Assembly (NCBI GenBank): GCA_035760965.1
Contig: DASTRY010000028.1
Span: forward strand, 1-50,467
Length of the DNA stretch: 50,467 bases
Origin: JADGHX01 sp035760965
Lineage (GTDB): Bacteria > Pseudomonadota > Gammaproteobacteria > Steroidobacterales > Steroidobacteraceae
Reading direction: 5' to 3'
Below are positions 8,237 to 16,430 of the stretch, one piece after another. The position numbers and the translations under genes are program-made. The notes below the pieces were generated by a model that saw nothing but the letters and a program-made list of their open reading frames with translations, searched no databases and was not told where the DNA came from. The stretch's first letter is position 1. Every line of letters begins with the position of its first letter.

Positions 8237-8571
8237 AGAGGCCGGGCTCGGCCGGTGCGCGTGCGGGCGGGCGGGACAACCCGACGTTCCCGTGGAAACG
8301 CCGCCGAGCCCTCTGCTACCGAGGCCGCAGGCGAATCACCCCGCGCGGTCGCGACGGATGCGCGTCAACTGGCGCCGCGCGAAAAACGCCGCCGAGCCCT
8401 CTGCTACGGAGGCCGGAGGCGAATTACCCCGCACAGTCGCGACGGATGCGCGTCAACTGGCGCTGTGCGAAAACCCGCCGAGCCACCTGCTACCGAGGCC
8501 GGAGCGAATCGCCCCGCGCGATGCGACGGATGCGCATCACCTGGCGCTGTGCGAAAGGGATCGCGAGCCGC
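8237..8571. other. Intergenic region between DUF763 and DUF2007 genes, mostly tandem repeat
   Basis: No gene recognised. The first 60 bp are plain GC-rich sequence and the remainder is the 88-bp triplicate array. The flanking genes are convergent, and I saw no hairpin followed by a T-run that would mark a terminator. Confidence 0.65.
8297..8556. repeat. Three tandem 84-88 bp repeats
   Basis: Copies at 8297-8384, 8385-8472 and 8473-8556. Copies 1 and 2 are both 88 bp and differ at only a few positions. The third is 84 bp and more diverged. Shared blocks are CGCCGAGCC, CTGCTACCGAGGCCG, GCGACGGATGCGC and TGGCGCTGTGCGAAA. The array lies between two convergent genes and ends 15 bp before the DUF2007 stop codon. 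Confidence 0.88.
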
Positions 8572-8841
8572 TCAAGGCTCCTCGATGCGATCGGAGCCGA
8601 GCTTGCCCGTCGCCAAGTACGACAGCTCCGTGTCCGAGAGTCCCGCCGATCCCAGCAGCGACTGCGCCCGCCCGAGCGACTCTGCGGGCACAAAGATGTC
8701 GCACGTCCGTGCAACCCCGAGAATCTCGGAATCCGTCCGCACGCGAGTCGGTACGCCCTCGCCGTTCAGGCGCTCGGCGACCACCTGCGCGGAAAGCGTG
8801 TCGAACACGGTGATCAGCAACTGCCACGAGGGACTGGACAT
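8572..8841 (-). CDS. DUF2007-like small protein
   Basis: 89 residues. The layout WQLLITVFDTLSAQVVAERLNGEGVPTRV, then RTCDIFVPAESLGRAQSLLG, fits the DUF2007 fold, a small ferredoxin-like domain sometimes called a putative signal transducer: a beta strand, a helix that aligns with 'change of residence' between short and long forms of a chain, then IFVP and a helix. The function is not known. No signal peptide or membrane segment is present, so it is cytosolic. It lies 46 bp downstream of the cytochrome gene on the same strand and may be its distal operon partner. The assignment rests on fold pattern and length rather than a strong motif. Confidence 0.6.
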   Translation of the reverse strand: MSSPSWQLLITVFDTLSAQVVAERLNGEGVPTRVRTDSEILGVARTCDIFVPAESLGRAQSLLGSAGLSDTELSYLATGKLGSDRIEEP

Positions 8842-8887
8842 GCCGACAGCATAGGGAACTCGGCGTCCAATCGAAAGAAGCTCCGGC

Positions 8888-9814
8888 TCAGCTGCGATCG
8901 CCCGCTTCAGGCGTGACGCGAGCGGCCGTGGGCTTGCCCGCGTCGGCGGCCCCGGCCAGCGCCAGATTCCCGAATCTCGTGCCGAGATAGGTCTGCACCG
9001 CCTGGAGCTCCTCCTCGGTGAAGTTTGCGAACCGTGTCTCGCTGACCTCCGCCATCAGCCCGAGCTTGCGGTCGCCGATGCCGATGCCGGTCTTCATCAG
9101 GTGCCGGAAAGCCGCCTCCGAGTAGCCTGCGGTGACGACGAGGCTCGGCGCCTTCGCGAAATCGGTGCCCTGCAGGTCCTGACCGTGACACTCGGTGCAC
9201 GTCGTCATCACCACGTAGCGTCCAAACGTCAGCGGGTCCGATCGATCCGTCGTCGCCGGGTGATGCTCGCCGCGTGCAATGGTGCTGGCGAGCGGCTTGA
9301 ACTTGCCGGTCACGATGCCGATGCGCCCTAGCATCCGGACGTTCACCTCCCGCATCGGCCCATCGAGCACAGGCGAGCTGCGCACGAACGCGATCACGTC
9401 GCCGAGGTCCTCGTCGCTCATGTGGGAAAACATCGGTGAGGGCATGAGCCACGTGCTGGTGCCATCCCGCTTCACGCCGTGACGAATCAGCCGCTCGAGC
9501 TGCGCGTCCGTGTACTCGCGCACGACGCGCGTGAGGTTCGGTGCGTTGATGCGCGCGATGCCGGGCTCGTCGACGAGCGTCAGCCCCTGCATGCGATCGC
9601 CGTGGCAGCTGTTGAAGCAGCCGTAGATCGTCGCGAGCCGCTTGCCCTTCGCGATGGACTCCGCATCGTGCGGCACGACGATATTCGCGAGAGGCACGTC
9701 GTACTGGCGCCGAATCTCGCGCTCGGCGAGCGCATACACGGCGCCCATCCCCAGCCCCGCGAGCGCCACCAGCCCGAGGATCCCGACTCCGACCCACTTG
9801 AATACGCGGTTCAC
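8888..9814 (-). CDS. Di-haem c-type cytochrome, membrane-anchored or exported
   Basis: 308 residues. An N-terminal hydrophobic helix (WVGVGILGLVALAGLGMGAVYAL) places the rest in the periplasm, either tethered or cleaved. Two cytochrome c domains follow. The second has a normal CTECH site (Cys206, Cys209, His210). The first reads GCFNSCHGD, that is Cys66, Cys70 and His71 with three residues between the cysteines instead of two. Likely Met ligands are in MPSPMFSHM (124-132) and near GLMAEVSE. The domain pattern (NLTRVVREYTDAQLERLIRHGV, YTEEEL-like helix ends) is that of electron carriers attached to dehydrogenases, but no dehydrogenase gene adjoins it. Possible operon with the downstream DUF2007 gene. 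Confidence 0.85.
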   Translation of the reverse strand: MNRVFKWVGVGILGLVALAGLGMGAVYALAEREIRRQYDVPLANIVVPHDAESIAKGKRLATIYGCFNSCHGDRMQGLTLVDEPGIARINAPNLTRVVREYTDAQLERLIRHGVKRDGTSTWLMPSPMFSHMSDEDLGDVIAFVRSSPVLDGPMREVNVRMLGRIGIVTGKFKPLASTIARGEHHPATTDRSDPLTFGRYVVMTTCTECHGQDLQGTDFAKAPSLVVTAGYSEAAFRHLMKTGIGIGDRKLGLMAEVSETRFANFTEEELQAVQTYLGTRFGNLALAGAADAGKPTAARVTPEAGDRS

Positions 9815-9918
9815 GTTTACGCCCCATTCGCAGGCGCATTGCGCCCTTGGGGAGTAGCGCGTAAACGAGGGCCGGATTAGCTCAGCGCTCGGCGCGCATC
9901 ATGCGGGTGAGGCCGTTT

Positions 9919-11565
9919 TCACGCGATGGCCGCGTCCACGACCTTCTGCGCCTCCGCGAGAATCCGCTGCAGATGCTCCTCGCCCCGGAAGCTCTCGCCG
10001 TAGATCTTGTACACGTCCTCCGTGCCCGAGGGCCGCGCGGCGAACCACCCGTTCGCCGTGGACACCTTGATGCCGCCGATCGGCGCGCCGTTGCCGGCCG
10101 CCCGATCCGTCACGCTGACGATCGGATCGCCGGCCAGCTCGGTGAGCTTCAGTGCGGACGGCGACAGCTTCGAGAGCTTGCTCTTCTGCTCGCGCGTCGC
10201 GCGCGCGTCGATGCGGGTTGCGACCGGGGTCCCGAGCTCGGCACCCAACGCGCGATACACCTCGCCCGGATCGCGCCCCAAGCGTGCGGTGATCTCGCCG
10301 GACAGCAGCCCCGGCGCCATTCCGTCCTTGTCGGTGGTCCACACGGTGCCGTCCATGCGGCTGAACGATGCGCCAGCGCTCTCCTCGCCGCCAAATGCCA
10401 GCGCCCCGCTCAGCAGACCGTCGACGTACCACTTGAACCCGACGGGCACCTCGTACAAGCGCCGTCCAAGTCGCTGCGCCACGCGGTCGATCATCGAGCT
10501 GCTCACCGCGGTTTTGCCGACCGCCGCCTCCGCCTTCCAGTGCGGCCGGTGCCGAAACAGGTAATCCACCATCACCGCGAGGTAATTGTTCGACGGCATG
10601 AGCCCGATGCTGCGCGTCACGATGCCGTGCCGGTCGTGATCGGTATCGCACGCGAACGTCACATCGAATCGGTCCTTCAAGCCGATGAGCGGCTGCATGG
10701 CGTAGGGAGACGAAGGGTCCATCCGGATGCGCCCGTCCCAGTCGAGCGTCATGAAGGCGAAGCGCGGGTCGACATCTTCGCGCACCACTGTGAGATCGAC
10801 CCCATAGCGCTCGGCGATGCGCGGCCAGTAGTGCACACCGGCACCACCGCCGGGGTCGACGGCCAGCCGCACCTTCGAGCTGCGAATGACGTCCATGTCG
10901 ATGACGTTGCCGAGGTCCTCGACGTAGCGGCCGAGGAAGTCGTACTCGTAGGTCGTCGATGCGCGCCGCGCGGCGGCGAGCGGCATGCGCTTCACGCCAT
11001 CGAGCCGTGCCTCGATGAGCCGATTCGCCTCGGCTTCGATCCACCCCGTCACCGCCGTATCCGCGGGCCCGCCGTTCGGCGGGTTGTACTTGAAGCCGCC
11101 GCTATCCGGCGGATTGTGTGAAGGCGTGATGACGATGCCGTCGGCCAACGCGCTCTCGCGCCCGCGGTTGTAGACGAGAATGGCGTGCGACAGTGCCGGC
11201 GTCGGCGTGTACTCGCCGCCCGCGGAGATCATGACCTGCACGCCATTCGCTGCGAGCACTTCCAGCGCGCTCGCAAATGCCGGCGCCGACAGCGCATGCG
11301 TGTCGAAGGCGAGAAACAAGGGCCCCGTGATCCCCTCGCGCGCGCGGTACGCGCAGATCGCCTGGCTCATCGCCAGCACGTGCGTCTCGTTGAAGCTGCA
11401 CTCGAACGAGGAGCCACGGTGCCCCGAGGTGCCGAACGCAATGCGCTGCGCCGGCACGGAGGGATCAGGCCGCTCCGTGTAGTACGCGGTGAGGAGTCGC
11501 GGAATGTCCGTCAGAACACTCTTCGGCGCCGGCTTCCCGGCGAGCGGATGCACTTTTGCGTTCAT
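9919..11565 (-). CDS. pgm: Phosphoglucomutase (alpha-D-glucose phosphate-specific)
   Basis: 548 residues, close to the 546 of E. coli Pgm, and similar along the whole length. It interconverts glucose 1-phosphate and glucose 6-phosphate in the cytosol, linking glycolysis with glycogen, trehalose and nucleotide-sugar synthesis. The phosphoserine loop ITPSHNPP (Ser149), the Mg site CDTDHDRHG (Asp307, 309, 311), the sugar-recognition loop GGEESAGASF and the phosphate-binding RPSGTE near the C-terminus are intact. The N-terminal AFGTSGHRGSSFE segment is also typical. It is separated from the cytochrome gene downstream by about 100 bp. No strong Shine-Dalgarno is visible ahead of the ATG. Confidence 0.96.
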   Translation of the reverse strand: MNAKVHPLAGKPAPKSVLTDIPRLLTAYYTERPDPSVPAQRIAFGTSGHRGSSFECSFNETHVLAMSQAICAYRAREGITGPLFLAFDTHALSAPAFASALEVLAANGVQVMISAGGEYTPTPALSHAILVYNRGRESALADGIVITPSHNPPDSGGFKYNPPNGGPADTAVTGWIEAEANRLIEARLDGVKRMPLAAARRASTTYEYDFLGRYVEDLGNVIDMDVIRSSKVRLAVDPGGGAGVHYWPRIAERYGVDLTVVREDVDPRFAFMTLDWDGRIRMDPSSPYAMQPLIGLKDRFDVTFACDTDHDRHGIVTRSIGLMPSNNYLAVMVDYLFRHRPHWKAEAAVGKTAVSSSMIDRVAQRLGRRLYEVPVGFKWYVDGLLSGALAFGGEESAGASFSRMDGTVWTTDKDGMAPGLLSGEITARLGRDPGEVYRALGAELGTPVATRIDARATREQKSKLSKLSPSALKLTELAGDPIVSVTDRAAGNGAPIGGIKVSTANGWFAARPSGTEDVYKIYGESFRGEEHLQRILAEAQKVVDAAIA

Positions 11566-11655
11566 GGGGAGGAACCTGAGCCTGGCTTGACCGTATACGA
11601 CTATGGCATGCGCGCAAGCGGCGCGCCTGGCGCAACCCCCACGAGGCTGTCACCC

Positions 11656-11805
11656 ATGAGTCTGTTCGTCTCGGTCGGACCCGTCATCGCCCTGATCGCC
11701 GGGATTCTCATCCTGATCATCCCCCGGCTGCTGAACTACATCGTGGCGATCTATCTGATCCTCATCGGGCTCATCGGGCTATTCGGCCCGTCGCTGCACA
11801 GCTGA
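11656..11805 (+). CDS. DUF3096 family small membrane protein
   Basis: 49 residues, MSLFVSVGPVIALIAGILIL onward: almost entirely two hydrophobic segments separated by the conserved PRLLNYIVAIYLI turn, ending GLIGLFGP. This matches DUF3096, tiny inner-membrane proteins of unknown role found beside other short stress-related membrane proteins. ACGAGG lies nine bases before the ATG. Its last 27 bases overlap the end of the RND permease gene on the opposite strand. Confidence 0.78.
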   Translation: MSLFVSVGPVIALIAGILILIIPRLLNYIVAIYLILIGLIGLFGPSLHS

Positions 11806-14800
11806 TGTGGGCGCGCCGGCCGCGCCGCCGGAGGAAACGCCGCCGGAGGACGCGCCGAGCAGCTTGTCGACGAGCTGGCTCATGTACTCGGGCGACTTCG
11901 TGCGCCGGGCGATGAGCGAATACACAGCGGGTACGACGAACAGGGTCAGCAGCACGGAGACGAGCGTGCCGTAGAACACGACCACGCCGATCGGCTTGCG
12001 CTGCTCCGCTCCCGCGCCCGTCGCGAACAGGAACGGCAGGGCGCCGAAGGCCGTGCAGAGGCTCGTCATGAGGATGGGCCGCAGCCGGATCGTCGCCGCG
12101 CGGACTACCGCTTCGGTGAACTCGACGCCGCGATCGCGCAGCTGGTTGGCGAACTCGACGATCAGCACGCCGTTCTTGGCGGCGATGCCGATGAGCATCA
12201 CCACGGCGATCTGACTGAAGATGTTGATGCTCAAGCCGTACAGCTTCAGCCCGAACACGGCCCCGAGCAGCGCGAGCGGCACCGTCACCATGATGACGGT
12301 CGGGTGGATGAAGCTCTCGAACTGCGCCGCCAGCACCAGAAAGACGATCGCGAGCGCGAAGAGGAACGTCGTGTAGAGCTGCCCACCGCTCTTCAGGTAC
12401 TCACCCGACTCGCCGTTGAACGCGAGGCTCGCGCCGGGCGGCAGCTTCTCGCGCACCGTGTCCTGGAACCACTTCACGGCCTCGCCCATGGTGTACCCCG
12501 GTGCGAGATTCGCCGAGATTTCGATGGTGCGAATGCGGTTGAAGCGATTCAGCGAAACAGCGCCCGCCGTCTCCTGCAACGTGACCACATTCGAGAGCGG
12601 GATGAGCTCGCCCGTGCGATCCGAGCGCACCTGGATGTTCGTGAGGTCGGTGGTGGTCGCGCGTTCCGCCGCCGGCCCTTGCAGGATGACGTTGTACTCC
12701 CGGCCACGATCGACATAGGTCGTGACGATGCGCGAGCCGAGCATCGTCTCCAGCGTGCGCCCGACCGTCTGCAGCGAGATGCCCAGGTCCGCCGCGCGAT
12801 TACGATCGACGGCGACGCGGATCTGCGGCTTGCGCTCCTTGTAGTTCGAATCGACGTTCGTCAGCCCCGGGTTCTGCTGCGCGAGCAGCAGCATGGTGTT
12901 CGCCCACTGCGAGAGCTGCTCGTAGTCCGGCCCGCCGATCCCGGCGATCACGGGCTTGCCGAACCCGCGGCCGAGGCCGCCCGGCGAGAAGTTGTAAACG
13001 CGCACGCCGGGCAGGCTCTGCGCCTTCAGCATGAGAGAGCGGCCGATCTCGCTGGCGGAGCGTTTGCGTTCGTGCCAGTCCTTCAGCACGACGAAGATGC
13101 GCGCGCTGTTCACGTCGCTGCCGCCGTCCCAAGTGCCGGGAACGCGCAGCATCATGCGATCGATGTCGCCGTACTCCGCCTGCTCCTGCTTTACGATGGC
13201 TTCCAGCTTGTCCGCGTACGCCTGCGTGTACTCGAAGCTCGCGCCTTCCGGCGCTTCCATCATCACGACGGTGCGGCCCACATCCGCGACCGGCGCGAAC
13301 TCGCTGGGCAGGAAGTGGAACGTGAGACCGCCGAGGGCAATGAGGGCCGCCACCCCGGCGACGATCAGCCACGGGCGGCGGATCAGGCTGCGCAAGCGCC
13401 GCTCGTACAGCGCGCCCAATTTGCGGAAGAACGTATCGACCGCATGCGCGACCTTGCTGCTCTTCATCTGACCCCACGATGCCTTCGAGGCGAGCATCGG
13501 AGTCAGGGTGAGCGCGATGAGCGCCGAGAACAGCACCGAGGCGGCGAGCGAGAAGCCGAACTCGCGGAACAGGCGGCCGATGTCGCCGGGCAGGAACGAG
13601 ATCGGCACGAACACCGCGGCGAGCGTCAGCGTGGTCGCGATGACCGCGAAGCCGATTTCCTTCGAGCCCTTCACGGCCGCGACGATCGGCGACTCGCCCT
13701 CCTCGCCCCGCCTGAAGATGTTCTCCAGCACGACGATTGCGTCGTCGACGACGAGCCCGATCGCGAGCACCAGCGCAAGGAGCGTCAGCGTGTTGATCGT
13801 GTAGCCGAGCGCGTACATCGCCGTGAACGACGCGACGATCGAGACCGGGATCGTGATCGCCGGAATCAGCGTCGCGCGGAGATGCCCGAGGAACGCGTAG
13901 ATCACGACGAGCACCGACACGAACGCGAGCGCCAGCGCGATGACCACTTCCTTCAACGCCGCTTCGATCGACACGGCGTTGTCGACATTGATGACGAGCT
14001 GCGAGCCGGGCGGCAGCGAGGGGCGCACGCGCTCGATGGCCGCGCGCATGCCGTGCGCCACATCGAGCAGATTCGCCTTGGATTGCGCCTCGACCGCGAT
14101 GCCGACGCCCGAGCGACCGTCCGCGCGGATGAAGGAGCGCTCATCCTCCGCCGCGAGCTTCACCTCCGCGACTTCGCCCAGCCGGACGAGCTGATTGTCC
14201 GGGCCGCGCCCGATGACGAGATTCTTGAAATCCTCCTCGGTGTCGAGCCCGACTTCCGTGCGCAGCGTGAACTCGCGCGAGCGCGACTCGAGACGGCCGG
14301 CGGGAAGCTGCACGTTCTCGCTGCGCAGTGCGTTCTCGATGTCCGACACCGCGAGGCGCCGGCCGGCGAGCGCGACGCGATCGATCCAGATGCGCATCGA
14401 GTAGTGCCGCCCGCCGTTCACCGCGACGCGCGCCACGCCCGGCACGGTCGAGAGCTGATCGACGATGTAGCGCTCCGCGTAGTCGGTGAGCTCGAGGATG
14501 CTCATCGAATCGGAGCTGAAGTTCAGGAACATCACCGGATCGGCGCCCGAGTTGGCCTTGGTGATCTCGGGCGGGTCCGCTTCGTCGGGCAGGTTGTTCA
14601 GCACCCGCGAGACGCGGTCGCGAATGTCGTTTGCGGCGCCATCGACGTCGCGGTCGGAGGAGAACTCGACGTTGATGACCGAGCGCTCATCGACGCTGCG
14701 CGACTGGATCTTCTCGATGCCTTCGATTCCCGCGATCCGGTCCTCGATCACCTGCGTGACCTTGTTCTCGATGACCGGCGCGGCCGCGCCCCGATAGTTC

Positions 14801-14946
14801 GTGTTGATCGAGACCACCGGGCGCTCGATGTCCGGGTACTCGCGCACCGAGAGCCGGTTCAGCGCGACGAGGCCGAAGATGACCAGCAGCAGGCTGATGA
14901 CCGTCGCGAAAACGGGGCGGCGGATGGAGATTTCCGAGATTCTCAT
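11779..14946 (-). CDS. RND efflux transporter permease subunit (HAE1/AcrB-like)
   Basis: 1055 residues, the usual size. It is the inner-membrane proton-driven pump of a tripartite drug or solvent exporter. It starts MRISEISIRRPVFATVISLLL (TM1). A large periplasmic loop with porter subdomains follows, then TM2-6 with the proton-relay pair in VVDDAIVVLENIF, a second large loop from about 560, and TM7-12 near the C-terminus (ALLGAVFGLKLYGLSINIFSQ region, IGIAAKNGVLIVEFAN, PILMTSLCTAFGALPF). This type is closer to the single-permease MexK/MdtB-like group than to AcrB itself. The extreme C-terminus is a Ser/Gly/Ala-rich tail. It follows the adaptor gene by 12 bp, so they form one operon. No TolC-like gene is nearby. 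Confidence 0.95.
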   Translation of the reverse strand: MRISEISIRRPVFATVISLLLVIFGLVALNRLSVREYPDIERPVVSINTNYRGAAAPVIENKVTQVIEDRIAGIEGIEKIQSRSVDERSVINVEFSSDRDVDGAANDIRDRVSRVLNNLPDEADPPEITKANSGADPVMFLNFSSDSMSILELTDYAERYIVDQLSTVPGVARVAVNGGRHYSMRIWIDRVALAGRRLAVSDIENALRSENVQLPAGRLESRSREFTLRTEVGLDTEEDFKNLVIGRGPDNQLVRLGEVAEVKLAAEDERSFIRADGRSGVGIAVEAQSKANLLDVAHGMRAAIERVRPSLPPGSQLVINVDNAVSIEAALKEVVIALALAFVSVLVVIYAFLGHLRATLIPAITIPVSIVASFTAMYALGYTINTLTLLALVLAIGLVVDDAIVVLENIFRRGEEGESPIVAAVKGSKEIGFAVIATTLTLAAVFVPISFLPGDIGRLFREFGFSLAASVLFSALIALTLTPMLASKASWGQMKSSKVAHAVDTFFRKLGALYERRLRSLIRRPWLIVAGVAALIALGGLTFHFLPSEFAPVADVGRTVVMMEAPEGASFEYTQAYADKLEAIVKQEQAEYGDIDRMMLRVPGTWDGGSDVNSARIFVVLKDWHERKRSASEIGRSLMLKAQSLPGVRVYNFSPGGLGRGFGKPVIAGIGGPDYEQLSQWANTMLLLAQQNPGLTNVDSNYKERKPQIRVAVDRNRAADLGISLQTVGRTLETMLGSRIVTTYVDRGREYNVILQGPAAERATTTDLTNIQVRSDRTGELIPLSNVVTLQETAGAVSLNRFNRIRTIEISANLAPGYTMGEAVKWFQDTVREKLPPGASLAFNGESGEYLKSGGQLYTTFLFALAIVFLVLAAQFESFIHPTVIMVTVPLALLGAVFGLKLYGLSINIFSQIAVVMLIGIAAKNGVLIVEFANQLRDRGVEFTEAVVRAATIRLRPILMTSLCTAFGALPFLFATGAGAEQRKPIGVVVFYGTLVSVLLTLFVVPAVYSLIARRTKSPEYMSQLVDKLLGASSGGVSSGGAAGAPTSAVQRRAE

Positions 14947-14958
14947 GGCCGGCGCGCG

Positions 14959-16140
14959 TCAGGTGTCGGCGACGGTGGTGCCGGTGGAATCGACCTCCAC
15001 CACCTGGATGCCGTCGCGAATCTTCTGGGTTCCTTCGACGACGACGCGCTCGCCGTGATCGAGACCGCTCGTCACCTGCACCTCGCCGGGCCGGCGCCGG
15101 CCGATCGTCACCTCGCGCTTGAACGCGACGCCGTCCTTCACGACGAATACGAACGACTTGCCCTGCTCCGGCACGAGCGCGCCTTCGGGGATCAGCAGCG
15201 CCTTCGAGGCGGCGGCGCTGATCTTCGCCGTCATGAACATGCCCGGCTTCAGGGTGCCGTCCTTGTTCGGCAGCTCTGCACGCACCACGATGGAGCGCGT
15301 GACCGGATCCACGCGCGAGTCGAGCGTCGTGATCCGGCCCGTGAACGTCTTGTTCGGCACGCCGGCGATCTGCGCGGTGATCGGCAGGCCCGGCGAGAGG
15401 CCGAAGAGATAGGACTGCGGCACCGTGAAGTCGAGCTTCATGACGGACGTATCGTCGAGCGTGCAGATCACGGTGCCCGGATTGACGAGCCCGCCCACGC
15501 TGATGCGCCGGAAGCCGATGCGCCCGTCGAAGGGCGCGCGGATGATGGTGTCTTCGAGCCGCGCCCGGGCGGCCGCGACCTTCGCTTCGTTGGTCTTGAG
15601 CGTGGCCTCGAGCTGGTCCATCTGGGCCTGCGAGATGACCTTGGTTTCGACCAACTCCCGGCTGCGATTGTACTGGCTGCGGCTCTCGGCGAGCGCCGCT
15701 TCCGCCGCGGCGAGATCGGCGCGGGCCTGGGCGCTGTCGAACTCGACGAGCACCGCGCCGCGCTTGACGAGCTGACCTTCCTGGAAGCGGATGGCCGTCA
15801 CGGTGTTGACCGTCTTCGAGGTGATCTCGGCGGACTCGTTGGCGACGGCATTACCGATGGCTTCGATTTCGAGACCGACCGTGCCTTCGGTGGCCGGGGC
15901 GGTGACGACTCCGACCGTCTGCGCCATCCCGGCAAACGGTCCGCCGCCCATGCCGCGCGGTCCACCCGACGCCGGTCCGCCGGCGTTCGGGCCGCCGGGG
16001 TTGGAGCCGAGCGCTGCGGGCGCGGCAAGGCCATTCGGACGACGCGCGTCAGCGCCGTTCGACCCCGACGCGGTCGAGCCGGAACACGCGGTCAGTGCGA
16101 GCAGCAACGCGCCGGTCACCACGGGCGCGAAAGTCTTCAT
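14959..16140 (-). CDS. RND efflux periplasmic adaptor (membrane fusion lipoprotein)
   Basis: 393 residues from ATG 16140. The signal ends in LALTAC, a lipobox, so the mature protein is a lipoprotein anchored by that Cys. A low-complexity Gly/Pro/Asn segment (about residues 30-75, PGGPNAGGPASGGPRGMGGG) then forms an unusually long flexible tether. The core follows the HlyD/AcrA order: beta-barrel start VGVVTAP, lipoyl half, coiled-coil hairpin (AQARADLAAAEAALAESRSQY to ARLEDTIIRAPFDG), second lipoyl half, beta-barrel and C-terminal membrane-proximal domain. It links the RND pump to an outer-membrane channel. An in-frame GTG at 16161 would add seven residues ahead of the signal and is less likely. 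Confidence 0.93.
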   Translation of the reverse strand: MKTFAPVVTGALLLALTACSGSTASGSNGADARRPNGLAAPAALGSNPGGPNAGGPASGGPRGMGGGPFAGMAQTVGVVTAPATEGTVGLEIEAIGNAVANESAEITSKTVNTVTAIRFQEGQLVKRGAVLVEFDSAQARADLAAAEAALAESRSQYNRSRELVETKVISQAQMDQLEATLKTNEAKVAAARARLEDTIIRAPFDGRIGFRRISVGGLVNPGTVICTLDDTSVMKLDFTVPQSYLFGLSPGLPITAQIAGVPNKTFTGRITTLDSRVDPVTRSIVVRAELPNKDGTLKPGMFMTAKISAAASKALLIPEGALVPEQGKSFVFVVKDGVAFKREVTIGRRRPGEVQVTSGLDHGERVVVEGTQKIRDGIQVVEVDSTGTTVADT

Positions 16141-16430
16141 GGCGAAGGGTCTGCCGGACACGGCTGCAGTTCTTGATTAAGGGCGGCAAATTGTCCGGTG
16201 ATACAGGCAGCTAGCAAGCGAAATGTCATCAACCGCACGTGTGAAGTATGAGTTTCAAGGGCGACCGGGCGCGCAAAGATACGATTTCCTCATGACGCTT
16301 GCGCGCTCCCCGGTGTTCGCCAGGCGGGCATCGCAGCGTTCGCTCACTTGGCGTGCAGCGAGGCCGTGCCGAGCACCATCTGCGGGCGCATAGACTCGCG
16401 AAGCCGTTCACGGACAGGGGGGCTACGGTC

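Noticed and set aside
8297..8556. CRISPR array
   Set aside because: Units of 84-88 bp abut without unique spacers, and no cas gene is near. The same holds for the 43-bp array.
8255..8854. Plus-strand frames across the 88-bp repeats
   Set aside because: They only translate the repeats and then run antisense to DUF2007; no start signal or family similarity.
12304..16176. 1290-codon open frame on the plus strand opposite the RND genes
   Set aside because: It runs antisense to two well-conserved genes, is extremely rich in Arg, Asp, Glu and His, and shows no domain. In GC-rich DNA the frame opposite a real gene often stays open.
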